Below, piece by piece: positions 33,326 through 42,852 of a stretch of DNA of 64,000 bases (position 1 is its first letter; the number at the start of each line of letters is the position of its first letter). The translations under genes and the position numbers were made by a program. The notes under the pieces are model-generated. The model searched no databases and was not told the DNA's origin. It was given only the letters and a program-made list of their open reading frames with translations. Source of the DNA: Burkholderiaceae bacterium (GTDB taxonomy: Bacteria > Pseudomonadota > Gammaproteobacteria > Burkholderiales > Burkholderiaceae_C); NCBI GenBank assembly GCA_024235955.1, contig JACKLJ010000001.1:496001-560000 (forward strand), in the 5' to 3' direction.

Positions 33326-34445
33326 ACTGAGTGCTCCATTTGCGCCGGATTGGGTGTTGGCTCCCGGCGAGTCCGTTTTTGACCTGGCCGAAGAGCGTGG
33401 CTGGACGCAAGGCGAACTTGCCCAGCGGCTGGGCTACAGCGAAAAACACATCAGCCAGCTCATCAATGGCAAGGTGCCCATCACCGTGGATGCGGCCCAA
33501 AGGCTGGAACGTGTGCTGGGCAGCTCCATGGATTTCTGGCTCAAGCTAGAAGCCAATTACCAAAAGCACAAAGCCCGACTGGAAGCCACAGAGCGCCATG
33601 CCTGTTGGATTTCCTGGCTGGATGAGTTGCCCGTCAAAGAATTGATGAGCAGTGGCGCGATTGCCAAGGCGCGCATCGATGCCAAGAACAAGCCGAGCAT
33701 TGTCGAATCCTGCCTGCGCTTTTTTGGCGTCGCCTCGCCCGATGAATGGCGCAGCCACTACGGTGGCATGCAAGTTGCGTTTCGTCGCAGTCGCGACGAA
33801 CAAAGCGATGTGGGCGCCATCTCGGCCTGGTTACGTTTGGGCGAACAAGTAGCGGAAAAGCTCGACGGCCCCAAGTACGACAAAGCGCGGTTTGCCCACG
33901 CCCTGAAAGAAATTCGCGGGCTTACCTGTGAGCCGCCAGAAATTTTTGAACCCCGCATGCGCACGCTTTTGCACGATGCGGGCGTTTTGCTGGCCTTGGT
34001 GCCCGCCATCCCACGTGCCCACGTCAGTGGCGTGGCGCGTTGGCTTAGCCCAACCCGGCCACTGATACAGCTTTCGCTTTACGGCAAGACCAACGATAAA
34101 TTTTGGTTCACCTTCTTTCACGAAGCGGCGCATATCCTGCTGCACGCAGACAGCAAAGACGGTAAAAAATCCATCTTTCTGGATGACCCCAATGCCAGCC
34201 ACAGCACCGATCCACGTGAACAGGAAGCCAACCAATGGGCGGGCAACGTTCTTATTCATCAGGACTACACGGCTCAACTTGGCGTGCTTCGAACCAAAGA
34301 TGCTGTCAGAGCATTTGCCCAACAAATCGGCATCCACCCAGGTATCGTGGTCGGACGTTTACAGCATGACCACTTGATTGACCCATCGTGGATGAATGAC
34401 TTGAAGCTGAGCTTTCAGCTCAAGCAGGCCGCCACTGATGCCTAG
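33318..34445 (+). CDS. higA: HigA-type XRE antitoxin fused to ImmA/IrrE metallopeptidase
   Basis: 375 aa. The XRE helix-turn-helix is ERGWTQGELAQRLGYSEKHI (about residues 25-44). A C-terminal ImmA/IrrE domain carries HEAAHILLH, the HExxH zinc motif (about residue 270). ImmA/IrrE peptidases usually cleave repressors under stress, so the fusion suggests an antitoxin that can inactivate itself or a partner after a signal. The start is the ATG overlapping higB; a longer in-frame start seven codons upstream is less likely. The stop overlaps the next small gene by 8 bp. Confidence 0.82.
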   Translation: MTELSAPFAPDWVLAPGESVFDLAEERGWTQGELAQRLGYSEKHISQLINGKVPITVDAAQRLERVLGSSMDFWLKLEANYQKHKARLEATERHACWISWLDELPVKELMSSGAIAKARIDAKNKPSIVESCLRFFGVASPDEWRSHYGGMQVAFRRSRDEQSDVGAISAWLRLGEQVAEKLDGPKYDKARFAHALKEIRGLTCEPPEIFEPRMRTLLHDAGVLLALVPAIPRAHVSGVARWLSPTRPLIQLSLYGKTNDKFWFTFFHEAAHILLHADSKDGKKSIFLDDPNASHSTDPREQEANQWAGNVLIHQDYTAQLGVLRTKDAVRAFAQQIGIHPGIVVGRLQHDHLIDPSWMNDLKLSFQLKQAATDA

Positions 34446-34698
34446 CCAAATGGTGTGGAAAAAATCAAACCAAATTTGTTCTTCGCGCTTTGCTGAAAAG
34501 CGTGAGCAGCTATTCTTTTTAAGCATTCAAACATTGGAGCCGCTGCTGGGAACACACCACAACGGTTTGATGATTGAACACATTTGTCCTCTGGTGCGTG
34601 TAGGGCAATTGCAACTGCGCTCACCCGAAAGCGCCAAGTACCCGCGCCAAGCGTATATGGCTGGAAATCTCTCCATATCAGGGGAAAAGCACCTGTGA
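34438..34698 (+). CDS. Uncharacterised 86-aa protein between the toxin-antitoxin pair and gajA
   Basis: The ATG overlaps the antitoxin stop by 8 bp and the stop (TGA) overlaps the gajA GTG by 4 bp. Overlaps at both ends strongly suggest a translated gene. The protein (MPSQMVWKKSNQICSSRFAE at the start) has no membrane segment or motif I recognise. It could be an extra component of the Gabija-like module, a second antitoxin or a decayed remnant. Nothing in the sequence decides between these. Confidence 0.5.
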   Translation: MPSQMVWKKSNQICSSRFAEKREQLFFLSIQTLEPLLGTHHNGLMIEHICPLVRVGQLQLRSPESAKYPRQAYMAGNLSISGEKHL

Positions 34699-36629
34699 AG
34701 CTCGCAACCTTACGCCTTTCAAACTTCCAGTCCTTTGGCGAGCAAACTACTGAGCTCGGGTTGGAAGAAATTACCTACTTGATAGGGCCCAACGGTTCGG
34801 GCAAAACAGCAGCACTCCAAGCCCTTTGCCGTCTTTTTGCCTTTGATCCATCGCTACGCCGAATCCTGCGCTCGGACTTTCATGTCCCATTCAACGAGGC
34901 AGCACCGCCTGCTGAGCGTCAGCTATGGATCGAGGCCGACTTTCTGTTCCCGGAGCTTGGTGACGACGAAGACAACAGTACGGTAGCGCCTCATTTCGGC
35001 CACATGCGTCTTGAGGAGGCCGATGGCACCCCGCGTGTTCGTTTTCGCCTTTCCGCCACCATGGGGCTGGATGGGGACATAGAAGAAAGCATGGTCTATG
35101 TGCTGGATATCAATGCGGATGGCTCGCCACTGAGTAGTGCTCAAGTCCCCCGATCTGAACGCAACCATATTCACGTTCACTACCTGCCTGCACGCCGTGA
35201 TCCCGCAGATCACATTGCCTACGGCGCCAATGCACTGCTGGGACGCATGCTGCGTGCGGTGAACTGGGAGTCAGAGCGAGCTGTAATCAAGGGCCTGACC
35301 GATCAAATCAGCGGAAGCTTGACGGCCAATCCGTCAATAAAAGCCTTCAGTACAAGCTTGAAAACGGCATGGAGCGCCTTGCACAAGGGGAGTTTCTTCG
35401 CCGACCCCAAGCTCACTTTTGTTACGTCTGAAATCGAGGCCTTGTTACGGCACATGTCTGTGTCGTTCACGCCTGGTCATGAAGAGCCGCTGGTCGATTT
35501 TTCACGACTGAGCGACGGCCAGAAGTCGATGCTTTATCTGTCCCTCGTGCTGTCCTCGCAAGCCATTGGTCGCGCTGCTCTGGCTGAAAATGACAATTCT
35601 TTCGACGTAGAAAAACTGCGCCCACCTGTGTTTACGGTGGTGGCGGTCGAAGAACCAGAAAACAGCCTATCGCCGCATTACCTTGGGCGAATCGTCAATG
35701 CCCTCAATGGATTGGTCGGCAAAGGCGACGCACAAGCGCTGATCGCCACCCACGCACCGTCGATGCTGCGGCGCGTCGCTCCAGAACGTATCCGCTATCT
35801 GCGGCTGACCGAGGAGCGAACATCGCGCGTCACGCATATCCAGCTGCCAGACGCTTCTGATGAAGCTCACAAGTTTGTGCGCGAGGCAGTACAAGCCTTT
35901 CCGGAGGTCTATTTCTCGCGGCTTGTCGTGCTTGGCGAAGGCGATAGCGAAGAAATTGTGTTGCCACGCCTTCTTCAGGCCAAAAGTGCGCCGGTTGATG
36001 AGTCAGCTGTCACCATCGCGCCACTTGGTGGGCGGCACGTCAACCACTTCTGGCGCCTTCTGTCTGCATTGGGTATTCCATATCTAACGCTGCTCGATCT
36101 TGATACGGCGCGTTTTCAAGGCGGCTGGGGGAGAATTAAGTACGCAATCAAGAACAAAGAGCTCTTCGATCCTAAGTGGGTATCGATATTTCCCGGAATG
36201 AATCAGGCTTCAATCCCGAATTGGGATGATGACACCTACAAGATTCTGAGTCCGTCACTGCCTGCTTTTTACTGCAACCACTTGGCGAACTTAGAGCGTG
36301 GAGGCGTATTTTTTTCCTACCCAATGGATCTGGATTTCGCCATGTTGATTGCGTATCCAGATGCCTATGGTGTTGAGAGAGAAAGGCCCGACGAGTCGAC
36401 GATCAAGGCGGTTCTCGGCAAGAGCCATCACGACGCAAGTCAATATAGCGCAGACGCACAGCAACTGTTCAGCACCTACCACCGCAGCTTCAAGCTGGGC
36501 AGCAAACCGGCTGCACACATTGAAGCGCTCGCGAAGCTCAGCGATGCAGATTTGCTCGCAAATATGCCCGAATCACTTGGACGATTGGCTGATGCCGTTA
36601 TCGCCAAACTCGCGGAGTTGCCTGAGTGA
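34695..36629 (+). CDS. gajA: Gabija-like GajA: OLD-family ATPase/TOPRIM endonuclease
   Basis: 644 aa, starting at a GTG with GGGGA nine bases upstream. Walker A is GPNGSGKT (residues 31-38). The ABC-type signature LSDGQKSMLYLSL (about 272) and Walker B VVAVEEPENSLSPH (about 313-326) follow. A C-terminal TOPRIM domain has VVLGEGDSEEIVLPRLL (about 410) and LTLLDLDTARF. This is the class 2 OLD layout of GajA, which nicks phage DNA once nucleotide levels fall. GajB follows with a 4-bp overlap. It is a little longer than the best-known GajA (about 580 aa). Confidence 0.85.
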   Translation: MKLATLRLSNFQSFGEQTTELGLEEITYLIGPNGSGKTAALQALCRLFAFDPSLRRILRSDFHVPFNEAAPPAERQLWIEADFLFPELGDDEDNSTVAPHFGHMRLEEADGTPRVRFRLSATMGLDGDIEESMVYVLDINADGSPLSSAQVPRSERNHIHVHYLPARRDPADHIAYGANALLGRMLRAVNWESERAVIKGLTDQISGSLTANPSIKAFSTSLKTAWSALHKGSFFADPKLTFVTSEIEALLRHMSVSFTPGHEEPLVDFSRLSDGQKSMLYLSLVLSSQAIGRAALAENDNSFDVEKLRPPVFTVVAVEEPENSLSPHYLGRIVNALNGLVGKGDAQALIATHAPSMLRRVAPERIRYLRLTEERTSRVTHIQLPDASDEAHKFVREAVQAFPEVYFSRLVVLGEGDSEEIVLPRLLQAKSAPVDESAVTIAPLGGRHVNHFWRLLSALGIPYLTLLDLDTARFQGGWGRIKYAIKNKELFDPKWVSIFPGMNQASIPNWDDDTYKILSPSLPAFYCNHLANLERGGVFFSYPMDLDFAMLIAYPDAYGVERERPDESTIKAVLGKSHHDASQYSADAQQLFSTYHRSFKLGSKPAAHIEALAKLSDADLLANMPESLGRLADAVIAKLAELPE

Positions 36630-38302
36630 TTGCAGTCGATGCCTGGGAACCTGCCGATGGACTGACCCTTGAACCGAATGCACTACGCGCGGCCAAGGAG
36701 CAGACGCGCAGCCTCGCGCTGACAGCAGGCCCAGGAGCGGGCAAGACCGAGATGCTTGCGCAGCGGGCAGACTTCCTGCTGCGCACGGGGACTTGTCGTT
36801 ATCCCAAACGGATTTTGGCCATTTCGTTCAAGGTTGATGCCAGCAAGAATCTGAAGGAGCGGGTACAGCGCCGTTGTGGCGGTGATCTCGCTTCACGCTT
36901 TGACAGCTACACCTTCCATGCCCTTGCCAAGCGCATCATCGATCGCTTCCGTCCTGTCCTGACCGGCAAAGATGCGCTTGAGCCTGGCTACACGCTTGGC
37001 AAACCCAAGGAGGCTCATAAGCAGATCGACTTCGATGATCTGATTCCTCTCGCTATTCAGATTCTTCAGAAGTCAAAGTTTGCCCGGAATGCCATTCGCC
37101 AGACCTACAGCGACGTTTTCCTGGATGAATTTCAGGACTGTACAGACAAGCAATACGAGCTCGTGAAGCTCGCCTTCCAAGGTACCTGCATCCGGCTGAC
37201 GGCAGTCGGTGATACCAAGCAGAAAATCATGGGCTGGGCCGGTGCGCTCGACGGCATCTTCCAAACCTTTGCAGCCGATTTTTCGGCAATCCCACTCAAC
37301 ATGTACCGCAACTTTCGCTCAAAGCCGCGACTGTTGCGCTTGCAGAACGAAATCATCCGCGTGCTTGACTCCGCATCGGTCATGCCGGAAGAGCAAATTG
37401 CCGGGGATGAAGGAGAGGTCCTCGCCTGGGGCTTCGAAGACAGTCAACAAGAAGCTGATCACCTGGCTGATCGGATTGCCGGGTGGATTGATCACGAGCT
37501 AGTCCCACACTCGGAGATCGCCGTACTGATCTCAAAGCAACCGGATCTCTACGCCAACCATCTGATTGCGGCGCTGGAGGCGAAAGGCATTCCCTACCGC
37601 AACGAACAACAGCTGCAAGACATTACCACCGAGCCTGCAGCGCGCTTGGTGGTCGATTATCTGTCTTGTATTTACGGCAAGCGTGAGCCCAAGTCATGGG
37701 TGCGGCTGATGAACTTGCTGGTGCCTTTTGCCGATGACGAAATCCAGGCCAGTACTCGCCGGGACTTTGATCGCCTGATCAAGGCACAGCGCAAGAGCGC
37801 ATCACTTCAGGAGTTGATTGATGAGCCCTACTCAGGTTGGTGGGAGTCGGCGCGAGGATTTTTGAACAAGATCTCCCGAGAAACCTTGGTAGCGCTCTCG
37901 CCTGACTACGAAACGTCAGATCGGCTAAAAGAGGTGGTCCGCGACACCAAAGCACGTATCGAAGAGCTGCTCAAAATTGAGCCGGAATTACCCAAGGCGC
38001 TTGAGCGCTTTGTAGATGACAAAGCGGTGCGCATTCTGACCATCCACAAAAGCAAGGGCCTAGAGTTCGACTCGGTCATCATTCTAGGTGTTGAAAATCA
38101 GACTTTTTGGGGCAAGCCCGATGCAGAGCGCTGCGGGTTCTTTGTTGGTGTTTCACGAGCGAAGCGGCGGCTCGTTGTCACCATGAGTCAGCACCGGGAA
38201 ACCCCGCCCTCTAATCCATATCGCTGGCAGGAAGAACGGACTCCACACAAGGAGTTCTTTGGTTACGTCATGCCGTTTGTGAGCAAAGAAAATGAAGAAT
38301 GA
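36626..38302 (+). CDS. gajB: Gabija-like GajB: UvrD/PcrA-type helicase
   Basis: 558 aa. Walker A is AGPGAGKTEML (about residues 33-43), motif II is DEFQDC (about 168-173), motif III is GDTKQKIMGWAG. Motifs V/VI appear as ILTIHKSKGLEFDSV and FFVGVSRAKRRLVV. It is shorter than UvrD, as GajB is. In Gabija, GajB binds GajA and helps trigger the defence. The GTG overlaps the gajA stop by 4 bp and its 3' end overlaps hsdS by 11 bp. A helicase for repair is the alternative, but pairing with an OLD nuclease favours Gabija. Confidence 0.85.
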   Translation: MIAVDAWEPADGLTLEPNALRAAKEQTRSLALTAGPGAGKTEMLAQRADFLLRTGTCRYPKRILAISFKVDASKNLKERVQRRCGGDLASRFDSYTFHALAKRIIDRFRPVLTGKDALEPGYTLGKPKEAHKQIDFDDLIPLAIQILQKSKFARNAIRQTYSDVFLDEFQDCTDKQYELVKLAFQGTCIRLTAVGDTKQKIMGWAGALDGIFQTFAADFSAIPLNMYRNFRSKPRLLRLQNEIIRVLDSASVMPEEQIAGDEGEVLAWGFEDSQQEADHLADRIAGWIDHELVPHSEIAVLISKQPDLYANHLIAALEAKGIPYRNEQQLQDITTEPAARLVVDYLSCIYGKREPKSWVRLMNLLVPFADDEIQASTRRDFDRLIKAQRKSASLQELIDEPYSGWWESARGFLNKISRETLVALSPDYETSDRLKEVVRDTKARIEELLKIEPELPKALERFVDDKAVRILTIHKSKGLEFDSVIILGVENQTFWGKPDAERCGFFVGVSRAKRRLVVTMSQHRETPPSNPYRWQEERTPHKEFFGYVMPFVSKENEE

Positions 38303-39455
38303 ATTCCTGAAGCCGGGCTGGCGTCGGGTGAAATTCGGCGACGTGGTGCGCCTCTCGAAAGCCCGCAGCCAAGATCCGCTGGCCGATGGCATTGAACGCT
38401 ACGTCGGCCTGGAACATCTCGAACCCGGTGACTTGCGCATCCGCCGTTGGGGCAGTGTCGCTGAGGGCGTGACCTTCACCAGCGTGTTTCAACCTGGGCA
38501 GGTGCTGTTCGGCAAGCGACGCGCTTACCAGCGCAAGGTGGCTGTGGCGGATTTCTCTGGAGTGTGTTCCGGGGACATCTACGTGCTGGAGACCAAGGAT
38601 GCGCAGGTCTTGCTGCCGGAGCTGCTGCCATTCATTTGCCAGACCGATGCCTTCTTCGATCACGCTGTTGGCACGTCGGCGGGGTCTCTGAGCCCTCGTA
38701 CAAACTGGACGAGTTTGGCGGAGTTTGAGTTTCCCCTTGCTCCTATAAACGAACAGAAACGCCTTGTTGATCTGCTTCGAGCAGTCGAGCGAACCGGTGA
38801 GTTGCATCAGGAAGTTGGCGGATTTGCCGATCAGCTTGTTCGCGCATTACTTGCTGACGTACTGAGTCGAGAATGGCCAGTTGTCGACCTTGGCTCAGTC
38901 GTTCAGGGGACCCAGTACGGCCTCTCAATCAACGCCGGATCGGACGGTCAATATACGATGCTGCGAATGATGAATATCGAAGATGGGCTCTGCGTCGAAA
39001 ATGACATCAAGTATGTAGACCTCAGCGAGAAAGACTTCGAAGCCTATCGGCTGATCGACGGCGATGTGCTTTTCAACCGGACAAACAGCTATGAGCTGGT
39101 TGGCCGAACAGGGGTGTACGAGCTCGAGGGCGATCACGTCTTTGCTTCGTACCTTGTACGGATCAAGACTATCCCTGAAAAGCTGGAACCGAAGTTCCTC
39201 ACGCTTTACCTGAACTCTGATTTCGGGCGTCGACAAGTTCTTGCATATGCAACGAAAGCGGTAAGTCAGGCGAACGTGAACGCCAGTAACTTACTCCGTG
39301 TTCGTCTTCCTTTGCCGCCCTTGGCGGTGCAGAAGCAGCTGCTGGAGGAGATTGCGTGCGCGAAGTCTGCGGAAAGAGCAGCGATGGTGCGCCGCTCTTC
39401 CGCAGAGGAGATGAAGAAGCAGTTGCTGGCAGAAATTGCGGGGGACGCAGAGTGA
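38292..39455 (+). CDS. hsdS: Type I restriction specificity subunit
   Basis: 387 aa. Two target recognition domains (about 10-165 and 195-350) each begin with a similar block (VKFGDVV, VVDLGSVV) and end in a coiled helix (NEQKRLVDLLRAVERTGE, VQKQLLEEIACAKSAERA). HsdS reads the bipartite DNA target and holds two HsdM and two HsdR subunits. It overlaps gajB by 11 bp and hsdR by 4 bp. The target sequence cannot be read off. Confidence 0.92.
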   Translation: MKNEFLKPGWRRVKFGDVVRLSKARSQDPLADGIERYVGLEHLEPGDLRIRRWGSVAEGVTFTSVFQPGQVLFGKRRAYQRKVAVADFSGVCSGDIYVLETKDAQVLLPELLPFICQTDAFFDHAVGTSAGSLSPRTNWTSLAEFEFPLAPINEQKRLVDLLRAVERTGELHQEVGGFADQLVRALLADVLSREWPVVDLGSVVQGTQYGLSINAGSDGQYTMLRMMNIEDGLCVENDIKYVDLSEKDFEAYRLIDGDVLFNRTNSYELVGRTGVYELEGDHVFASYLVRIKTIPEKLEPKFLTLYLNSDFGRRQVLAYATKAVSQANVNASNLLRVRLPLPPLAVQKQLLEEIACAKSAERAAMVRRSSAEEMKKQLLAEIAGDAE

Positions 39456-42445
39456 GCTCTTTCAACGAATCCAACACCGTCGAAGCCTACGTCCGCGATC
39501 TGCTCGCCGGCCCAGTCAAGGCTGTCCCGGCTAACACCGCCCAGGAACCTCAAGCCAGCTACGGTCCCAGCCCCAAAGGCATCGGCTGGCGCTACGCTGC
39601 TCCGTCTGAGGTGCCGCGCCAGATCCAGGAAGTTCTGGTCGAACCCTGGCTGCGCGATGCACTGATCCGCCTAAACCCCGAGATTGCCGCCCAGCCGGAC
39701 CGGGCCGACGAGGTGCTCTACAAGCTGCGCGCCATCGTGCTGTCGGTGCGCTCGGATGGTCTGATCCGCGCCAACGAGGAAATGACCGCGTGGATGCGTG
39801 GTGAGCGCTCGATGCCCTTTGGCCACAACAACGAGCATGTGCCGGTGCGGTTGATCGACTTGGATGACCTGGCGCAGAACCAGTACATCGTCACCCAGCA
39901 GTACACCTACCGCGCCGGCCCTACCGAACGCCGCGCCGATCTGGTGTTGTTGGTCAACGGACTGCCGCTGGTACTGATCGAGGCCAAGACCCCGGTCAAG
40001 AAGTGCATCAGCTGGGTCGACGCTGCGGTGCAGGTGCACGATGACTATGAGAAGTTCGTGCCGGAACTGTTCGTCTGCAATGTGTTCTCGGTAGCCACCG
40101 AGGGCAAGGCCTACCACTACGGGTCCATCGGCCTGCCGGTCAAGGACTGGGGCCCTTGGCATCTGAATGGTGATGGCGATGATGGTCAGCACCACCCGCT
40201 GAAGTCGCTCAAGTTGTCCGCTGAGAGCATGCTGCGCCCGCATGTGGTGCTGGACATCCTCGGCAGCTTCACCCTGTTCGCCACCAACAAGAAAAAGCAG
40301 CGCATCAAGATCATTTGCCGCTACCAGCAGTTTGAAGCAGCCAACAAGATCGTCGAGCGCGTGCTGGCGGGTTACCCCAGGAAGGGCTTGATCTGGCATT
40401 TCCAGGGTTCGGGCAAGTCACTGCTGATGGTGTTTGCCGCGCAGAAGCTGCGCATGCACGCCGGCCTGAAGAACCCCACGGTGCTGATCGTGGTGGACCG
40501 GATCGATCTCGACAGCCAGATCACTGGCACATTCACCGGGGCGGACATCCCCAATCTGGAAAAGGCGGACAGCCGCGAGAAGCTGCAGCAGCTGCTGGCG
40601 CAAGACGTGCGCAAGATCATCATCACCACGATCTTCAAGTTCGGCGAGGCCACCGGCAGCCTGAACGACCGCAGCAACATCATTGCCCTAGTAGACGAGG
40701 CTCACCGCACACAGGAAGGCGACCTGGGCCGCAAGATGCGCGAGGCCCTGCCCAATGCATTTCTGTTCGGCCTGACCGGCACGCCGATCAACCGTGCCGA
40801 CCGAAACACCTTCTACGCCTTCGGCGCCGACGAAGACGAGAAAGGCTACATGAGCCGGTACGGCTTCGAGGAGTCGATCCGCGACGGTGCCACGCTGCAA
40901 CTGCACTTCGAACCACGCTTGATCGATCTGCACATCGACAAGGCCGCGCTGGACGCCGCGTACAAAGACCTGACCGGCGGCCTGTCAGATCTGGACAAGG
41001 ACAACCTCGCCAAGACCGCCGCCAAGATGGCCGTGTTGGTCAAAACGCCCGAGCGCATCCGCAAGATCTGTGAGGACATCGTCGAGCATTTCCAGACCAA
41101 GGTGGAGCCCAACGGCTTCAAGGGGCAGATCGTCACCTTCGACCGGGAGTCCTGCCTGCTGTTTAAGGCCGAGTTGGACAAGCTGCTGCCGCCCGAGGCT
41201 ACAGACATCGTCATGTCGGTGCAGGCGGCGGACAAGAAGGAACATCCAGAGTACGCGCCCTACGACCGAAGCCGCGACGAAGAAGAGCGACTGCTGGATC
41301 GCTTCCGCGACCCGGCTGACCCGCTGAAGCTGATCATCGTGACGGCCAAGCTGCTGACGGGCTTCGATGCGCCGATCTTGCAGGCCATGTACCTGGACAA
41401 GCCGCTGCGTGACCACACGCTGCTGCAGGCTATCTGCCGGGTGAACCGCACCTACTCCGAGCAGAAGACCTACGGCTTGATCGTGGACTACCTCGGCATC
41501 TTCGATGACGTGGCGGCAGCGCTGGAGTTCGACGACCAGAGCGTCAAGCAGGTGGTCAGCAACATCCAGGAGCTGAAGGACAAGCTGCCCGAAGCGATGC
41601 AGAAGTGCCTGGCCTTCTTTGCCGGCTGCGACCGCAGCGTGCAGGGCTATGAGGGCCTGATTGCCGCGCAGCAGTGCCTGCCCAACAACGAGGTGCGAGA
41701 CAACTTTGCTGCTGAGTACAGCGTGCTCAACAAGATCTGGGAGGCGCTGTCACCGGACACCGTTCTGGGCCCCTTCGAAAAGGACTACAAGTGGTTGTCG
41801 CAGGTGTACCAGTCGGTGCAGCCGTCCAGTGGTCACGGCAAGCTGATCTGGCACTCGCTGGGCGCCAAGACCATCGAGCTGATCCACCAGAACGTGCATG
41901 TGGACGCCGTGCGGGATGACCTCGAGACCCTGGTGCTGGACGCTGACTTGCTGGAGGCGGTACTTTCCAACCCCGACCCGAAGAAGGCCAAGGAGATCGA
42001 GATCAAGCTCCAACGCCGCCTGCGCGGTAAGGCGAGCAATCCTAAATTCAAGCAGCTTTCAGAGCGGCTGGATGCGCTGAAAGACCGCTTTGAGTCCGGC
42101 CAGATCAACAGCGTGGAGTTCTTGAAGCAGCTGCTGCAAATCGCCAAGGAAACCCTGCAGGCCGAAAAGGAAGTGCCGCCCGAAGAGGATGAGGATCGCG
42201 GCAAGGCGGCGCTGACCGAGTTGTTCAACGAAATCAAGACCACGGACACCCCGGTGGTGGTCGAGCGTGTGGTGGCCGACATCGATGAAATCGTGCGTCT
42301 GGTGCGCTTCCCCGGCTGGCAGGGCACCCAGGCTGGTGAGCGCGAGGTGAAGAAGGCTTTGCGCAAAGCGCTCTTCAAATACAAGCTGCACGCGGATGAA
42401 GAGCTGTTTGAGAAGGCGTTCAGCTATATCCGGCAGTATTACTGA
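39452..42445 (+). CDS. hsdR: Type I restriction endonuclease subunit
   Basis: 997 aa from the GTG at 39452, which overlaps the hsdS stop (GTGA) and has GGGGGAC upstream. The N-terminal nuclease has a PD-(D/E)xK core (RRADLVLLVNGLPLVLIEAK). The SF2 motor has Walker A FQGSGKSLL, motif II DEAHRTQEGD and motif III LTGTPI; a C-terminal helical domain follows. It translocates DNA and cuts far from unmethylated sites. A longer frame exists but would run inside hsdS. Confidence 0.95.
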   Translation: MSSFNESNTVEAYVRDLLAGPVKAVPANTAQEPQASYGPSPKGIGWRYAAPSEVPRQIQEVLVEPWLRDALIRLNPEIAAQPDRADEVLYKLRAIVLSVRSDGLIRANEEMTAWMRGERSMPFGHNNEHVPVRLIDLDDLAQNQYIVTQQYTYRAGPTERRADLVLLVNGLPLVLIEAKTPVKKCISWVDAAVQVHDDYEKFVPELFVCNVFSVATEGKAYHYGSIGLPVKDWGPWHLNGDGDDGQHHPLKSLKLSAESMLRPHVVLDILGSFTLFATNKKKQRIKIICRYQQFEAANKIVERVLAGYPRKGLIWHFQGSGKSLLMVFAAQKLRMHAGLKNPTVLIVVDRIDLDSQITGTFTGADIPNLEKADSREKLQQLLAQDVRKIIITTIFKFGEATGSLNDRSNIIALVDEAHRTQEGDLGRKMREALPNAFLFGLTGTPINRADRNTFYAFGADEDEKGYMSRYGFEESIRDGATLQLHFEPRLIDLHIDKAALDAAYKDLTGGLSDLDKDNLAKTAAKMAVLVKTPERIRKICEDIVEHFQTKVEPNGFKGQIVTFDRESCLLFKAELDKLLPPEATDIVMSVQAADKKEHPEYAPYDRSRDEEERLLDRFRDPADPLKLIIVTAKLLTGFDAPILQAMYLDKPLRDHTLLQAICRVNRTYSEQKTYGLIVDYLGIFDDVAAALEFDDQSVKQVVSNIQELKDKLPEAMQKCLAFFAGCDRSVQGYEGLIAAQQCLPNNEVRDNFAAEYSVLNKIWEALSPDTVLGPFEKDYKWLSQVYQSVQPSSGHGKLIWHSLGAKTIELIHQNVHVDAVRDDLETLVLDADLLEAVLSNPDPKKAKEIEIKLQRRLRGKASNPKFKQLSERLDALKDRFESGQINSVEFLKQLLQIAKETLQAEKEVPPEEDEDRGKAALTELFNEIKTTDTPVVVERVVADIDEIVRLVRFPGWQGTQAGEREVKKALRKALFKYKLHADEELFEKAFSYIRQYY

Positions 42446-42729
42446 GACGCGGCGCCAGCGGCTGTAGGCGGGGCCTGGTCAGGCAGAAGGGGGGCGCTGC
42501 TGTCCAGCTCCCGCACAAAGTCCGCCAGCTCATAGCCCAGCGCCTTGAGCCAGATGCGCAGCTCGATCACGTCCAGCCTACGCACCCCTGTCTCGCACTT
42601 GCTCACGTCCGCCTGCGTCCACGCCAGGCGGCGCGCCAGCTCCACCTGGCTGACTTGGGCATCTGTGCGTTTGGCACGCAGCAGGGCAAGCATCTGCTGG
42701 TATTCGCGGGTGTAGAGGGTCTTGTACAT
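42439..42729 (-). CDS. XRE-family helix-turn-helix regulator, convergent to hsdR
   Basis: 96 aa. The helix-turn-helix is VSQVELARRLAWTQADVSKC, typical of small XRE repressors, followed by VIELRIWLKALGYEL. It overlaps the end of hsdR by 7 bp on the opposite strand. The ATG at 42729 is used; an upstream TTG adds two codons. It might control its own promoter or the downstream 42.8-kb genes, which diverge from it. Confidence 0.75.
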   Translation of the reverse strand: MYKTLYTREYQQMLALLRAKRTDAQVSQVELARRLAWTQADVSKCETGVRRLDVIELRIWLKALGYELADFVRELDSSAPLLPDQAPPTAAGAASQ

Positions 42730-42852
42730 GGGCAACTCGGCCCATGAGGTTGCATGCGATCATTGAATATGCGAACATCGCATATTGAGGTGACAAACCG
42801 CATTTGAAAATTGGCGGGAAAAGCATTTACCACAGAACCTTCAAGGACGCCC

